A DNA stretch of 41,510 nt, taken from positions 1 to 41,510 of the forward strand of contig JAAENC010000505.1 in NCBI GenBank assembly GCA_024224815.1, in the 5' to 3' direction. Below are positions 30,405 to 39,734 of this stretch, one piece after another. Source of the DNA: Chloroflexota bacterium. Its GTDB lineage: Bacteria; Chloroflexota; Anaerolineae; Anaerolineales; Villigracilaceae. Each line of letters starts with the position of its first letter. The stretch's first letter is position 1. The position numbers were made by a program, and so were the translations under genes. The notes under the pieces were generated by a model. That model saw nothing but the letters and a program-made list of their open reading frames with translations, was not told the origin of the DNA and ran no database searches.

Positions 30405-31567
30405 TGAACATCCAAACATCTTGCATATACAAAGCAAACCTCGAATCAACCTGTAGAGTCAATGTAAACCAAGGAGGAACAAGCAGCGGAAAGACGTACT
30501 CACTTATCCAGCTGCTTTTCACCCTTGCTGTTGCCGACCCAATGCAGGTGATTACCGTTGTCGGGCAAGATGTGCCAAACTTAAAGAAGGGAGCTTATCG
30601 AGATGCAAAAACAATCCTTGCGCGCGATGAGTTCCTTTGGTCGTTTTTCAACGTCAATGAGACTGACAGAGTAATGACCGGACAGAATGGTTCTGTTATT
30701 GAGTTTACATCATACAAGGACGCACAAGATGCAAAGTCCGGTAAGCGCGATTACTTGTTTGTCAACGAGGCAAACGGTATCAGCTACGAGGTATATTGGC
30801 AGTTGGCTATGAGAACCCGAAAGAAAATATTCATTGACTACAATCCAAATGCAAGATTTTGGGCGCATGAAAATCTGATCGGCCGCGAAGGCGTGAAGCT
30901 AATTATCTCAGATCACAGGCACAACCCGTTCCTTTCAAAGGAAGAGCACGACAAAATAGAGGGTATCGAAGATGAAGAGCTTTGGAAGGTTTACGCTCGT
31001 GGAAAGACAGGGCAAATCATGGGGCTGATATATCGCAATTGGGATATCGTTGATAAGATGCCGGACACTTACAAGCAAAGATGGTGCGGTCTTGACTTTG
31101 GTTTTACCAATGACCCTACGTCTTTGATCGATGTTAGATTGTCGGGAGGTGAGTTATACCTTGATGAACTAGTTTATAGCACAGGTATGCTCAATAACGA
31201 CATATACGAAGCGTATAAGAGCCTGTGCAATGGCATACTCGTTATTGCTGATTCAGCTGAACCAAAATCAATAGCCGAATTAAGGAATCTAGGAATGAGG
31301 ATTGAACCAGCTATCAAGGGGAGGGACTCAATTAAAAATGGTATAGACATCTTAAAGCGATACAAAATCCACGTTACAAGAAGGAGTATCAATCTAAGGA
31401 AAGAGCTTCTATCTTACAAATGGAAGGTAGATCGTGATGGCAGCACAACGAACAAACCAATAGATTCTTATAATCACGGACTCGATTCTTGTCGTTATGT
31501 GGCTCTTAATCAGCTGCTTATAAAAAGACAAGCAAAAAGACCAAAATCAAAATTAGGAACAATATGA
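30404..31567 (+). CDS. Terminase large subunit
   Basis: A 387-aa motor protein. ATPase: Walker A GGTSSGKT (residues 24-31) and Walker B YLFVNEAN near 118. Nuclease: GLDFGFTNDPTS (first Asp near 228), IADSAEPKSIAEL and a late YNHGLDSCRY. All catalytic parts are present. It pumps DNA into the prohead through the portal and cuts the concatemer. ATG at 30404 preferred over the longer frame start because it overlaps the stop of the Gp49-like gene. Confidence 0.95.
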   Translation: MNIQTSCIYKANLESTCRVNVNQGGTSSGKTYSLIQLLFTLAVADPMQVITVVGQDVPNLKKGAYRDAKTILARDEFLWSFFNVNETDRVMTGQNGSVIEFTSYKDAQDAKSGKRDYLFVNEANGISYEVYWQLAMRTRKKIFIDYNPNARFWAHENLIGREGVKLIISDHRHNPFLSKEEHDKIEGIEDEELWKVYARGKTGQIMGLIYRNWDIVDKMPDTYKQRWCGLDFGFTNDPTSLIDVRLSGGELYLDELVYSTGMLNNDIYEAYKSLCNGILVIADSAEPKSIAELRNLGMRIEPAIKGRDSIKNGIDILKRYKIHVTRRSINLRKELLSYKWKVDRDGSTTNKPIDSYNHGLDSCRYVALNQLLIKRQAKRPKSKLGTI

Positions 31568-32100
31568 CACTAAAAGAATTTCTAATAATCAGTGATGTTG
31601 CATCAGGCAAGGAAGCACTTCAACAGTCGATCAAAGATATTCCGAAACCATTCAAGGTTGGAAAGCGTTCTTTGCCCGATGACCTAAACGGTATTACCAT
31701 GGGACAATTGATGCAGATACAAGGAATAGTTACCATGGACGATCTATTTACCGTTCCGTTCTCGGTTCTCCTGTCCATGGCTCCTTCCGATGTTATGAAG
31801 TCAGAAGCCGTTGAAGTGCTTGGATTTGCAATGTGGGTTTCAAAGGAGGTCGAGCGGATAAACAAGCTGTTTGCAACCACGAGTCTGCCACCTACACAGG
31901 AAGAGATAAGAGCCGGAATTGAGAATATGCAGATAGGAGCATTCGGAATAATCGACTACTACGCTTTGAGAATGGGAATAACTGACCATGCCGAAGTAGA
32001 GAACGTTCCATGGACGAGAGTTTACAAGTGCCTTGATATTGACGCAAAGAAGGCGCAGTTCCAAAGAAGATTACAAACCATATTAAGCAATAAGAAATGA
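31564..32100 (+). CDS. Tail assembly protein (chaperone-like)
   Basis: A 178-aa helical protein after terminase, coupled to it by an ATGA overlap. The end (VPWTRVYKCLDIDAKKAQFQ) resembles tail-assembly chaperones. Its distance from the tape measure is larger than usual. A role in tail assembly is likely by context; the exact one is uncertain. Confidence 0.45.
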   Translation: MTLKEFLIISDVASGKEALQQSIKDIPKPFKVGKRSLPDDLNGITMGQLMQIQGIVTMDDLFTVPFSVLLSMAPSDVMKSEAVEVLGFAMWVSKEVERINKLFATTSLPPTQEEIRAGIENMQIGAFGIIDYYALRMGITDHAEVENVPWTRVYKCLDIDAKKAQFQRRLQTILSNKK

Positions 32101-32525
32101 CAGTAGAGGAAAGAATTAAAGCAATAGCCGGAACGATGGGCATAACCTACGTATTCGACAACTGGTCAACTGCCAACGTAAAGCTGGATAACGTTGAGTT
32201 CCCCGTTCTTTTGAATGTGCTTCCGGCATCCGGTAGGTTTGTTGTCGGAAAGGCTAGGTTAGCGGACGCACCAAACTGTATGTTCGCCTTCCTTGATAAG
32301 ACTGAATTCGATTTCGATGGAACAAACAACGATGCTATCATCGAACGATGCAAAGACATATCGAAGAAGTTTATCAAGGCAATTAACGAGAGTGGGCAGT
32401 TCGAACAAATCGAAGGAGATGTTCCGTACTCAGTTGTTTATGACAAGCTGGATGTGAACGTCACAGGCATAGTTATTGAGATGCAAGTAAAAGAGCTTGC
32501 CGGAACTCCAATCTGTAAGTTATGA
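32097..32525 (+). CDS. Tail terminator or neck-like protein
   Basis: A 142-aa mixed alpha/beta protein (VEFPVLLNVLPASGRFVVG; a C-terminal strand ending IVIEMQVKELAGTPICKL). Size, position and overlap with the following HK97gp10-like gene are typical of neck or tail-terminator proteins. The family itself is not certain. Confidence 0.45.
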   Translation: MTVEERIKAIAGTMGITYVFDNWSTANVKLDNVEFPVLLNVLPASGRFVVGKARLADAPNCMFAFLDKTEFDFDGTNNDAIIERCKDISKKFIKAINESGQFEQIEGDVPYSVVYDKLDVNVTGIVIEMQVKELAGTPICKL

Positions 32526-33043
32526 AAGACGAAGCGTTATCCATCGTAAAGGCTGAGCTTGACGCACTAAGGGAGCGGATAATAGTAAACCTTATGCGTG
32601 CCGGACAAAACGCAAGCGGTCGCACTATTTCAAGCCTACGCGTTGATGTTCGTGCGGATGGCGGAACATTGTTCGGTCGCAGCCCGTTCGGAACTACTGA
32701 AACAGGGCGAAAAGGCGGAAAAGTCCCTGCCAACTTTCAAGATATCATTAAACAATGGATAATCGACAAAGGAATAGCTGTAACATCGATGCCCTACATT
32801 AGGGCAGCCTCAAAGAACTGGACCCCGAAATACACACCGGAGCAAAGAGGATTGAACTCAATGTCGTGGTGTATCGCCCGAAAGATAGCAAGAGAAGGAA
32901 CAGCGCTGCACCGTGCCGGAGGGCGAGATGACATCTACACCAAAGAGGTAGACCTAGCGGTAAAGAACATATCTGATCGAGTGTTCGGTATTTTTAAAGA
33001 AGATGTAACACGAATAAATAAGAGAGCAAATGAGAACATTTAG
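32522..33043 (+). CDS. HK97gp10-like tail completion protein
   Basis: A 173-aa protein. The N-terminal helix (VKAELDALRERIIVNLMRAG) followed by ISSLRVDVRADGG and FGRSPFGTTETGRKGGKVP fits the HK97gp10-like neck/tail-completion fold. Coupled by overlaps to the genes on both sides. Confidence 0.55.
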   Translation: MKDEALSIVKAELDALRERIIVNLMRAGQNASGRTISSLRVDVRADGGTLFGRSPFGTTETGRKGGKVPANFQDIIKQWIIDKGIAVTSMPYIRAASKNWTPKYTPEQRGLNSMSWCIARKIAREGTALHRAGGRDDIYTKEVDLAVKNISDRVFGIFKEDVTRINKRANENI

Positions 33044-34121
33044 CAACGGTAATTTTATGATTCAATATCCTGATGAAGTTTCGTTTTGCTTCAATCCTTC
33101 CGTTATCAATGTGACGGCATCCGGTAACCAAACGCCCGGAAAGGTTGAGATGAAAACGGTAGCGGCAGGCGGAACTACGTATACAGAGAATAGGGCAATG
33201 TTCGGAAAGAAATGCTTCTTCGATGCATCAGCCTATCTTCAATCATCATTCGACAAATCAAACTTCAACCATGTAGGAAGCACAGTCGAAAAATCTCCGG
33301 TAGGAACGTTATTTACGATTACGATTTCATTGTACGGAACATCCGGTAGTTTGATAGATAGCTTCGGTTTTGATACGTTTGCCGTCTGGGGAGCTATGCA
33401 GTTAGGCGAGCGGTACAACGGGGACAGAACTTTAACGTGGTTTAAAAACTTCCCACAGACTGCCGGAATATATACCGCTGCCGCTGCGAAGTTGTCAGTA
33501 ACCCCGACAGGATCACCTAAGGTTGATGTTGATCTTTCTTCTCGTGGGGTATGGCATATCCCTATCGACCGGTGGTCTGCTGCAAGCGGATTAGAAATGA
33601 TACTTCCGGCAAGCTCCGGACTATCAACGTTCGATCATACGTTCGACTACACATTTCAAGGATTGGCAAACAAAGCCGTTCGCATAACCTACACTGTTGA
33701 CGATTCAACGTGCGGACAATACATCCGATGGATTAACCGACATGGGTTCTATGACTATTACCTATTCAAGGAAGGAGACAAGACAACCCAGATCACCAAT
33801 GAAGGCGAGTTCTTGCGCAATAACATGCAGGATTACAACTTTGTGAACGGGTACCATGGCGGAACGGGAGTCAAGCAAATGAAAGGAGAAGTTCAGAACA
33901 TCCCAGTATGCGCACCACTTGTTGACAGTGAAACGTACGACTTCCTGTTGCAGGTTACTGCATCACCCGTCGTGCACTTGTATTGTGGAAAGAGTCCAAC
34001 GGGCGTACCTCAATGGAAAGCAGTCAATGTATCTGTTGGTTCGTTTGTAAAGTCACGAAAGAACCTACAGGACTTTATAGCAACGATTATATTACCCGAA
34101 ACAAGAATACAAAGCCTATGA
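33030..34121 (+). CDS. Tail structural protein
   Basis: A 363-aa strand-rich protein between the completion protein and the 630-aa tail protein. Parts such as FDYTFQGLANKAVRITYTVDD look like beta-sandwich domains. Candidate distal-tail or tube-associated protein. No stronger motif. It overlaps the previous gene by 14 bp and the next by an ATGA. Confidence 0.5.
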   Translation: MRTFSNGNFMIQYPDEVSFCFNPSVINVTASGNQTPGKVEMKTVAAGGTTYTENRAMFGKKCFFDASAYLQSSFDKSNFNHVGSTVEKSPVGTLFTITISLYGTSGSLIDSFGFDTFAVWGAMQLGERYNGDRTLTWFKNFPQTAGIYTAAAAKLSVTPTGSPKVDVDLSSRGVWHIPIDRWSAASGLEMILPASSGLSTFDHTFDYTFQGLANKAVRITYTVDDSTCGQYIRWINRHGFYDYYLFKEGDKTTQITNEGEFLRNNMQDYNFVNGYHGGTGVKQMKGEVQNIPVCAPLVDSETYDFLLQVTASPVVHLYCGKSPTGVPQWKAVNVSVGSFVKSRKNLQDFIATIILPETRIQSL

Positions 34122-36010
34122 AAGATAATATGCTATACATTGATGGCGAGCTTGTCGATATGGACGAAAAGACGAAGATCACGCTCAATTACAAGAGTAA
34201 CATCTTCTCTGACATCAGCAAGATCGTAAGCAACAACAGCTACACAATCAAGCTGCCAAACACCGTCCGCAATCAAAGGATATTCCAGCATGCTGAACTT
34301 CCTACCGCTAACTCTTCATACCCTCGCGTATATCACAAGGCAAGGTATTTCAGAAATGGAGTTGAGGTTCTTTCTGATGCATTGGCGGTGCTCATATCGT
34401 CGGGAGATTCTTTCGACATTGCACTCACTTGGGGAAATGCACCTGTATTCGAACCACTCGTTAAAAGCTCTAAGAAGCTAAACGAATTGACAGATAGCGG
34501 TGAGTATCTTGTTTGGAGCAAAGATTCTGAATACAATAAGTTCGGTGAAGGAAACTTTGTATTTTCCGAAGCGCAGTATGGTGTTGGCATGAACGCGGAT
34601 GGCGCAAACGTATGGGCGCTACCAGCTGTTAGAGTTCCGTTTATCCTTAATCTTATCGAGAAAGAGTTTGGAATAGGAATTAGCATACCATACCCGGAGA
34701 ATAGCTTAACGGATAATCTTCTTGTTTTGTGTGAGACGAAAAAAGAATCTGACGTTGTATTATACAACAACCCATACGTGTTAACCTGCGATGCCTCTGG
34801 TGATTCAGGAAATGATAGACGGCTTTTATTGAATTGGATTAGAAACGAATCTACAAAGCGAATGTATAAGGTCGAATATGTATTTCCTGCAAATATATCT
34901 TCTTGGATTGTTCAGACAAATGACTCTGATGTTGCAAAGATAAGAATATCCGGTTCTGTTTCTATATCTAACTTTTCAATACAAAATGCAAACAACACAA
35001 ATGTTATAATAAAGCATGTGTCTGAAGATGGAGCAGAAACGATTTATAAACAAGGAGGTACTCCGGTTGTTGCAGCGATAAATTCTGTATCATTTTCATA
35101 CGATGTTAACATCAAGTCTGGGAACGGCTCTAAATTCTATTTTTCGGTTCAATCTCCAGTTGGGTGCAATATACTTGACCCAATGAATTTTGTTATAAAA
35201 ATGTCTCCAAAAGGAACAAGAGATATAGAGTACAATGAGCAATTTCCAATTATTCCAAACCTTCCCGGAATCAAGATTGTTGATTTCTTGAAAAACATCA
35301 CGCAATTAGTAGGTCTGTTTTCTTCTCCAAACGTAGATAGTAAATCAATATCATTCTTCAAAGTAGAGAACATCTACAGCAACATGAGAAAGGCGATAGA
35401 TGTGACCGATCGTGTTATCGCTCAAACAAGAGACAACCGCCCAAGAGGTGTTACGTACACTATCAGTGGGCTTGCGAGAAACAACCGATTTGGCTACAAG
35501 AAGGACGAAACCGTTAAGTCGGACTACAGTGGTGTTATAGCCGTATCAGACGAAACTATCGACTTTGAAAAAGATGCCGTTAAGATGGAATTTGCAGCGT
35601 CCGACACGCAATCAAACGAGTTGGCGATAGTCCCTTTATATTCTTACGATAAAGACGGTAAGATAGAAGAAAACAACATAGAGACAAAGATATTCAGAGA
35701 GTTTCCATATAATCAGAAGTCGGCACTCGGTTTTGAACAAATGGGGTGGAAAGATTTAATTCAAAACTATTACTCTGCTTATCAGAAAATCGTATCTTCG
35801 CCAGTGATTATCAATGAAAAGATAGAGCTTACAGATATAGAGCTTAAAACGCTTGACATGACCGTCCCGTTCTACCTCGGGCAATACGGTAGATACTACG
35901 CTATCATATCAATTAAAGCAGAGGACACAGGTCTTTGCGAGTGTGAACTATTACAAATGGAGGTATACTATGGCAAATGCAGAAGAGAAGATACTCGATA
36001 TTCGGGTTAA
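34118..36010 (+). CDS. Tail protein (tip or baseplate)
   Basis: A 630-aa strand-rich protein from the ATG at 34118, chosen because it overlaps the previous stop as ATGA; a longer frame upstream is a shadow. The N-terminus (MLYIDGELVDMDEKTKITLNY) and the middle resemble tail-tip proteins of Bacteroidales siphophages. It overlaps the tape-measure gene by 41 bp. The gene order before the tape measure is unusual. Confidence 0.55.
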   Translation: MKDNMLYIDGELVDMDEKTKITLNYKSNIFSDISKIVSNNSYTIKLPNTVRNQRIFQHAELPTANSSYPRVYHKARYFRNGVEVLSDALAVLISSGDSFDIALTWGNAPVFEPLVKSSKKLNELTDSGEYLVWSKDSEYNKFGEGNFVFSEAQYGVGMNADGANVWALPAVRVPFILNLIEKEFGIGISIPYPENSLTDNLLVLCETKKESDVVLYNNPYVLTCDASGDSGNDRRLLLNWIRNESTKRMYKVEYVFPANISSWIVQTNDSDVAKIRISGSVSISNFSIQNANNTNVIIKHVSEDGAETIYKQGGTPVVAAINSVSFSYDVNIKSGNGSKFYFSVQSPVGCNILDPMNFVIKMSPKGTRDIEYNEQFPIIPNLPGIKIVDFLKNITQLVGLFSSPNVDSKSISFFKVENIYSNMRKAIDVTDRVIAQTRDNRPRGVTYTISGLARNNRFGYKKDETVKSDYSGVIAVSDETIDFEKDAVKMEFAASDTQSNELAIVPLYSYDKDGKIEENNIETKIFREFPYNQKSALGFEQMGWKDLIQNYYSAYQKIVSSPVIINEKIELTDIELKTLDMTVPFYLGQYGRYYAIISIKAEDTGLCECELLQMEVYYGKCRREDTRYSG

Positions 36011-38573
36011 TTACGATGATGCTATCAGAAAGATAGCAGAGTATAGAACGCAGCTCGATGTTTTAAAGAAGGTTGAGCAGACTTTAAAGGAAGATGTAAA
36101 GGAGGGAAGGATATCACGGGAAAAGGCGAATATAAAGCTTTCGGAGGCTAAGATAGCAACCAAGGAATATACCGATTCTATCAGGGTTCTGACGAAAGAG
36201 ATAGATAATAACCGGAAAACAGAGAAGGAACAAGAAGGAAGCTTGAAATCTCTTCGATCTGAATTATCCAGTCTAACAAGCGCATACGATTCATTGAGCA
36301 GGGTAGAGCGAGAAGGTGCGAAAGGTCAAGAAATGGCAAATAAGATACGTGCTGTATCGGAAGAGCTTAAGACAGCCGAAGAGGAAACAAACAGATTCCA
36401 GCGATCAGTAGGAAGCTACGAAAAAGCCATCAATAGCGCAATATCTGCAAACGTCCCCATAATTGGTCAGCTAAAAGGAATGACGGAAGCAACCGGTGGT
36501 TTATCCGCTTCTCTTGTGGCGGGGGCACAGGCCGTGAAGGCGTTTAGTGTTCAGTTGCTAGCTTTACTCGCAAACCCAGTAGTTGCAATACTTGCCGCCA
36601 TTGCCGTAGCCGTTATGGTTGTAGCGAAGGCTATCAATTCAAGCGAAGAAGCATCTAACCGTTGGAATGTTATAATAGCTCCACTTACCAGGGCTCTTAA
36701 TTTCCTGCTGTCGGTTATTCAGTTTCTTGCCGGAGGGATATTGTCCGTTGTGGAACAAGGAGCGAAAATGCTAAATTGGCTTTCAAGCATGGCGGAAAAG
36801 CTCCCAATTGTAGGCGATTCAATAAAAAAGGTAAATGATGCAAATAGAGAAGGGATAGAAATTGCAAAGGAGAAGATAAAGATTGAACAGCAGTCAAGGA
36901 AAGATGAAGTTCAAAACGCAAAGGATGCGCTTACCGTAGCAGAGCTTAGAACAAAAGCAAAAGACAAAGAGAAATACACATCCGAAGAGCGTTTAAAATT
37001 TATCCGGCAGGCTGGCGATCTAGAAAAAGAGCAAGCAGATAGAAACGTGAAGTTAGCGGAAAGACGATTTGCGGCACTAAAGAAGGAGTCTGAATGGGCC
37101 GAAAACAACGCAGAGACAAACAAAGAGCTTGCAAGGTTAGAGGCTGACGTATTCCGAGCAAGGAAAGAATACTTCGACAAGACAAGAGAGCTGAAGGAAC
37201 AAGAGAACACTCTTGCGGCAGAATCGGCAGCGGCAGCGAAAGCGGCAATCGATAAACAGAAGGAAGCCGCAGCCAAATCAAGAGAGATAAGAGACAAGGA
37301 AGTTGAAGAGATACGGAAAGCGCAGGACGAAATGTTTAAGATATTGAAGGATGGTGCGGATAAACAAAAGCTCGTTACCGAAGCGCAATACAGTAGACAG
37401 ATAGACGATCTCAAAAAGCGACTGAAAGAAGAGGAGGGGTTAACCGAGAAAGCAAAGGAGGCGATAAACGCTCAGATAAAAGCGATCGAACAGCAGCGAT
37501 CTAACGACGTTCAAAAGCTATCCGAGGAAAGTATACGAAAGGAATTAGATAATCAAACCAAGCTAACTGAAACAAGGTTAGCTTCCGTTAAGTCTGGAAG
37601 CGAGCAAGAGTTCCAACTTCGAATGCAGCTATTACAACAACAGCGTGATGCAGAGCTTTCAAACTCTGAGCTAACCGAGCAAATGAAACTTGCAATCAAA
37701 GATAAGTACAACAAAGAAATGGACGATCTTTCCATCAAGCACGAGAAAGATTTGTTCACAAAACAACAAGAGGAAGTACGTATTCAGTTTGAAACGCAAA
37801 TCGCCCAGTCATACGGAAACCAAGAAGAGATACTCAGAATCAAAGCGGAGCAAAAGAAAGCCGAATTAGACTCCCTTCAACAGATGGAAGGGGAAAGCCT
37901 TGAAGCGTTCAATCTTCGAAAGTTGGAAATTGAAAACCAATACAAGGACGCAAGAAAGGAAATCGCAGATCAAGAAGTTCAAACCGAACAACAGAAGTTT
38001 GAAGCGATGGCGGCAGTTACCGGAGCGTTAAGCCAATTAGCAGAAGCAGCCGGAGAACAATCCAAAGAGCTCGCAATGGCTTCAAAGGTTTTGGCTCTTG
38101 CTGAGATTGCAATAAACACAGGTAAGGCAATAGCTGCCGGTGTAGCGCAAGCACAGTCAGTTCCGTTCCCCGGAAACATCGCAGCAATAGCAACTACGGT
38201 TGCGACTGTACTTTCTAACATCGCAATAGCAACAAAGACGGTAAAAAGTGCTAAATTTGCAACCGGTGGTTACGTGTCGGGTGTTGGAACAGAATCAAGT
38301 GATAGCATACCCGCACAACTGAGTAACGGAGAATCGGTAATAAACGCACGATCAACGGATATGTTCGCACCTATCCTTTCAGCAATGAACGTAGCAGGCG
38401 GAGGAGTTCCGATCAACGTCCAATCAACAAGCAATCAAACTATCGGTGAGGATATGCTTGCAAGAGCGGTAGCAAAGGGCGTGATGATGGCTCCGCCCCC
38501 TGTTCTCTCAGTTGAAGAATACACCACCGTTTCAAATAGAGTTAGATACGTAGAAAACTTAGGTGACTTATGA
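35970..38573 (+). CDS. Tape measure protein
   Basis: An 867-aa protein. Residues 1-180 are coiled coil, 190-235 hydrophobic (QLLALLANPVVAILAAIAVA), a long charged coiled coil fills 290-670, and the C-terminus has a second hydrophobic segment and a conserved GGYVSGVGTESSDSIPAQLSNGE end. The ATG at 35970 has a real Shine-Dalgarno-like GGAGGT eight bases upstream, which is uncommon here. Length sets tail length, so the phage is a siphovirus or myovirus with a tail near 130 nm by the usual 1.5 A per residue rule. No contractile sheath gene was seen, which favours a siphovirus. Confidence 0.9.
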   Translation: MANAEEKILDIRVNYDDAIRKIAEYRTQLDVLKKVEQTLKEDVKEGRISREKANIKLSEAKIATKEYTDSIRVLTKEIDNNRKTEKEQEGSLKSLRSELSSLTSAYDSLSRVEREGAKGQEMANKIRAVSEELKTAEEETNRFQRSVGSYEKAINSAISANVPIIGQLKGMTEATGGLSASLVAGAQAVKAFSVQLLALLANPVVAILAAIAVAVMVVAKAINSSEEASNRWNVIIAPLTRALNFLLSVIQFLAGGILSVVEQGAKMLNWLSSMAEKLPIVGDSIKKVNDANREGIEIAKEKIKIEQQSRKDEVQNAKDALTVAELRTKAKDKEKYTSEERLKFIRQAGDLEKEQADRNVKLAERRFAALKKESEWAENNAETNKELARLEADVFRARKEYFDKTRELKEQENTLAAESAAAAKAAIDKQKEAAAKSREIRDKEVEEIRKAQDEMFKILKDGADKQKLVTEAQYSRQIDDLKKRLKEEEGLTEKAKEAINAQIKAIEQQRSNDVQKLSEESIRKELDNQTKLTETRLASVKSGSEQEFQLRMQLLQQQRDAELSNSELTEQMKLAIKDKYNKEMDDLSIKHEKDLFTKQQEEVRIQFETQIAQSYGNQEEILRIKAEQKKAELDSLQQMEGESLEAFNLRKLEIENQYKDARKEIADQEVQTEQQKFEAMAAVTGALSQLAEAAGEQSKELAMASKVLALAEIAINTGKAIAAGVAQAQSVPFPGNIAAIATTVATVLSNIAIATKTVKSAKFATGGYVSGVGTESSDSIPAQLSNGESVINARSTDMFAPILSAMNVAGGGVPINVQSTSNQTIGEDMLARAVAKGVMMAPPPVLSVEEYTTVSNRVRYVENLGDL

Positions 38574-38797
38574 AAGTAAATGAATTATTGAGAATTAGTA
38601 AAAGCTTGCTTGATACGCTAAACAAATGCGGTGTTAAGGCTTTGGATGTGGATTACCTGCAATTGTATGATGATTATCTGCGATTGAAAGAGGACGGGTT
38701 TAAGATAACGTATATCGTTGAACATTTGGGAGAGGAGTATAGTATATCCGTTCGAAGTGTGTTTATGATTATCAAGAAGTTTGATACTGATATTTAA
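38570..38797 (+). CDS. Small HTH-like protein after tape measure
   Basis: A 75-aa helical protein coupled by ATGA to the tape-measure gene. The end (HLGEEYSISVRSVFMIIKKF) resembles a helix-turn-helix. Its family is frequent in Bacteroidota mobile elements. A strong terminator follows at 38803. Confidence 0.55.
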   Translation: MKVNELLRISKSLLDTLNKCGVKALDVDYLQLYDDYLRLKEDGFKITYIVEHLGEEYSISVRSVFMIIKKFDTDI

Positions 38798-38942
38798 AAA
38801 AGAATGCCCACCATGATAAAACGGTGGGCATTTTCTTTACCGTGCCTAGTCTCTACGATGATAATATCGCCTTTCTCGTACTTTTCTTCGCATTTCGCCA
38901 AAAAACATTTGGCGCAAACTTGTAATAGATATTCATTGTTTC
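38794..38942 (-). pseudogene. Coding-like small frame without a normal start
   Basis: Between the acidic protein gene and the terminator, the minus strand reads about 50 codons with coding character (EYLLQVCAKCFLAKCEEKYEKG then DIIIVETRHGKENAHRF, two pieces), with CAKC and a third Cys like a small zinc protein. No ATG, GTG or TTG lies in frame before it; the nearest ATG is in another frame. It could be a remnant or use a rare start. The terminator hairpin of the opposite strand lies in its 3' end. Confidence 0.3.
38803..38838 (+). terminator. Terminator of the tail operon
   Basis: AATGCCCACC (38803-38812) pairs perfectly with GGTGGGCATT (38823-38832) around a 10-nt loop, then TTCTTT. Ends the rightward terminase-tail transcript. 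Confidence 0.9.
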
Positions 38943-38956
38943 TTCTTATTAAATGA

Positions 38957-39250
38957 TTATTTCACCCCTTTTACCCCGTAATACTCTTCGATATCCTTGC
39001 ATCGAAGATACTCATCGTTAGCGTCGTCAATCTCTGCCTGATAAGTCTCTTCTGCATCTTCTTTCAATTCTTTTGCCGCTTTGAGATACAGGGCTAAAAA
39101 CTCATCGGGGTATTCGTCATCATACCCTTCTACTTCGACGTTAACTATCTTTTTGCCTTTCATGAAAAAGTAAGCCATCACCTTACCATCTTCGCTGAGA
39201 GCTGCTACTTGCTCATCATTTAAATCTGCTGTTAGTTCTCTGAATTTCAT
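38957..39250 (-). CDS. Small acidic hypothetical protein
   Basis: A 97-aa, very acidic protein (Glu and Asp rich, for example YDDEYPDEFLALYLKAAKEL). A TACATTTG -7 box lies upstream on the minus strand at 39294-39301. Such acidic small proteins can mimic DNA or bind basic host proteins, but this is only a possibility. No family recognised. Confidence 0.55.
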   Translation of the reverse strand: MKFRELTADLNDEQVAALSEDGKVMAYFFMKGKKIVNVEVEGYDDEYPDEFLALYLKAAKELKEDAEETYQAEIDDANDEYLRCKDIEEYYGVKGVK

Positions 39251-39319
39251 AATCGTGTATTTTTAATTGTTACTATTTCGTTTTCTGATGATGCAAATGT
39301 ATATCTTTTATTTGATTTA

Positions 39320-39394
39320 AGTATATACTAATGTCACTTTAACATAAGATTAACATTTGATTTTAGTATATACTTATAATATATACTATCTTTG
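39320..39394 (+). promoter_or_regulatory. Palindrome array overlapping a promoter
   Basis: AGTATATACT, a perfect 10-bp palindrome, at 39320-39329 and 39365-39374; a third copy with one change (AATATATACT) at 39378-39387, 13 bp centre to centre from the second. The third site directly abuts the -7 box TATCTTTG (39387-39394). No good -33 is seen. Binding here would block the promoter of the gene at 39414, which encodes a likely DNA-binding protein, so autoregulation is the natural reading. Confidence 0.65.
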
Positions 39395-39413
39395 CGGAAA
39401 ACTTAATATAACA

Positions 39414-39596
39414 ATGGTAGGAACAAAAGGAAAATCAGGTGGAAAACGAGATGGGGCAGGACGACCGTTAGGGGTTAATCAGAAACCTGTATTGGTAAAA
39501 TTTGACTCTGATTTGCTCGACTATCTTAACTCTAAAGATAATAGAAACCGTTTTATTAACGAACGTATTAGAGAGAAAAAAGAGCGGGAAGAATAA
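39414..39596 (+). CDS. Ribbon-helix-helix-like small protein
   Basis: A 60-aa protein from the ATG at 39414. A glycine- and Arg/Lys-rich N-terminus (KSGGKRDGAGRP) is followed by a strand (KPVLVKFDSDLL) and two helices (DYLNSKDNRNRFINERIREK), the Arc/MetJ-type ribbon-helix-helix order. It would bind DNA as a dimer through paired strands. The palindrome array over its own promoter supports a role as an autorepressor. Stop at 39596 leads into a gap of about 630 bp. Confidence 0.65.
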   Translation: MVGTKGKSGGKRDGAGRPLGVNQKPVLVKFDSDLLDYLNSKDNRNRFINERIREKKEREE

Positions 39597-39604
39597 TATC
39601 CCGC

Positions 39605-39730
39605 TCACCCATTGATTAGCCCTTTGAATTTCAAACGATTTAGAATTTCGGTGTAAATATACTCGATATCACTTTGAAAATCTTTATAATTGTCGTGTAA
39701 AAATGTGACATCAGCGCAAAGTAATCTCGT
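39605..39730 (-). pseudogene. Frameshifted small coding remnant
   Basis: Minus-strand codons read LHDNYKDFQSDIEYIYTEIL then NRLKFKGLING and stop at 39605, with clear protein character. No in-frame start exists. One extra base in the T-run near 39709-39713 would join an upstream ATG (giving MSHF before the sequence above). It may be a remnant or a gene with an assembly or natural indel. Confidence 0.35.
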
Positions 39731-39734
39731 TCAT

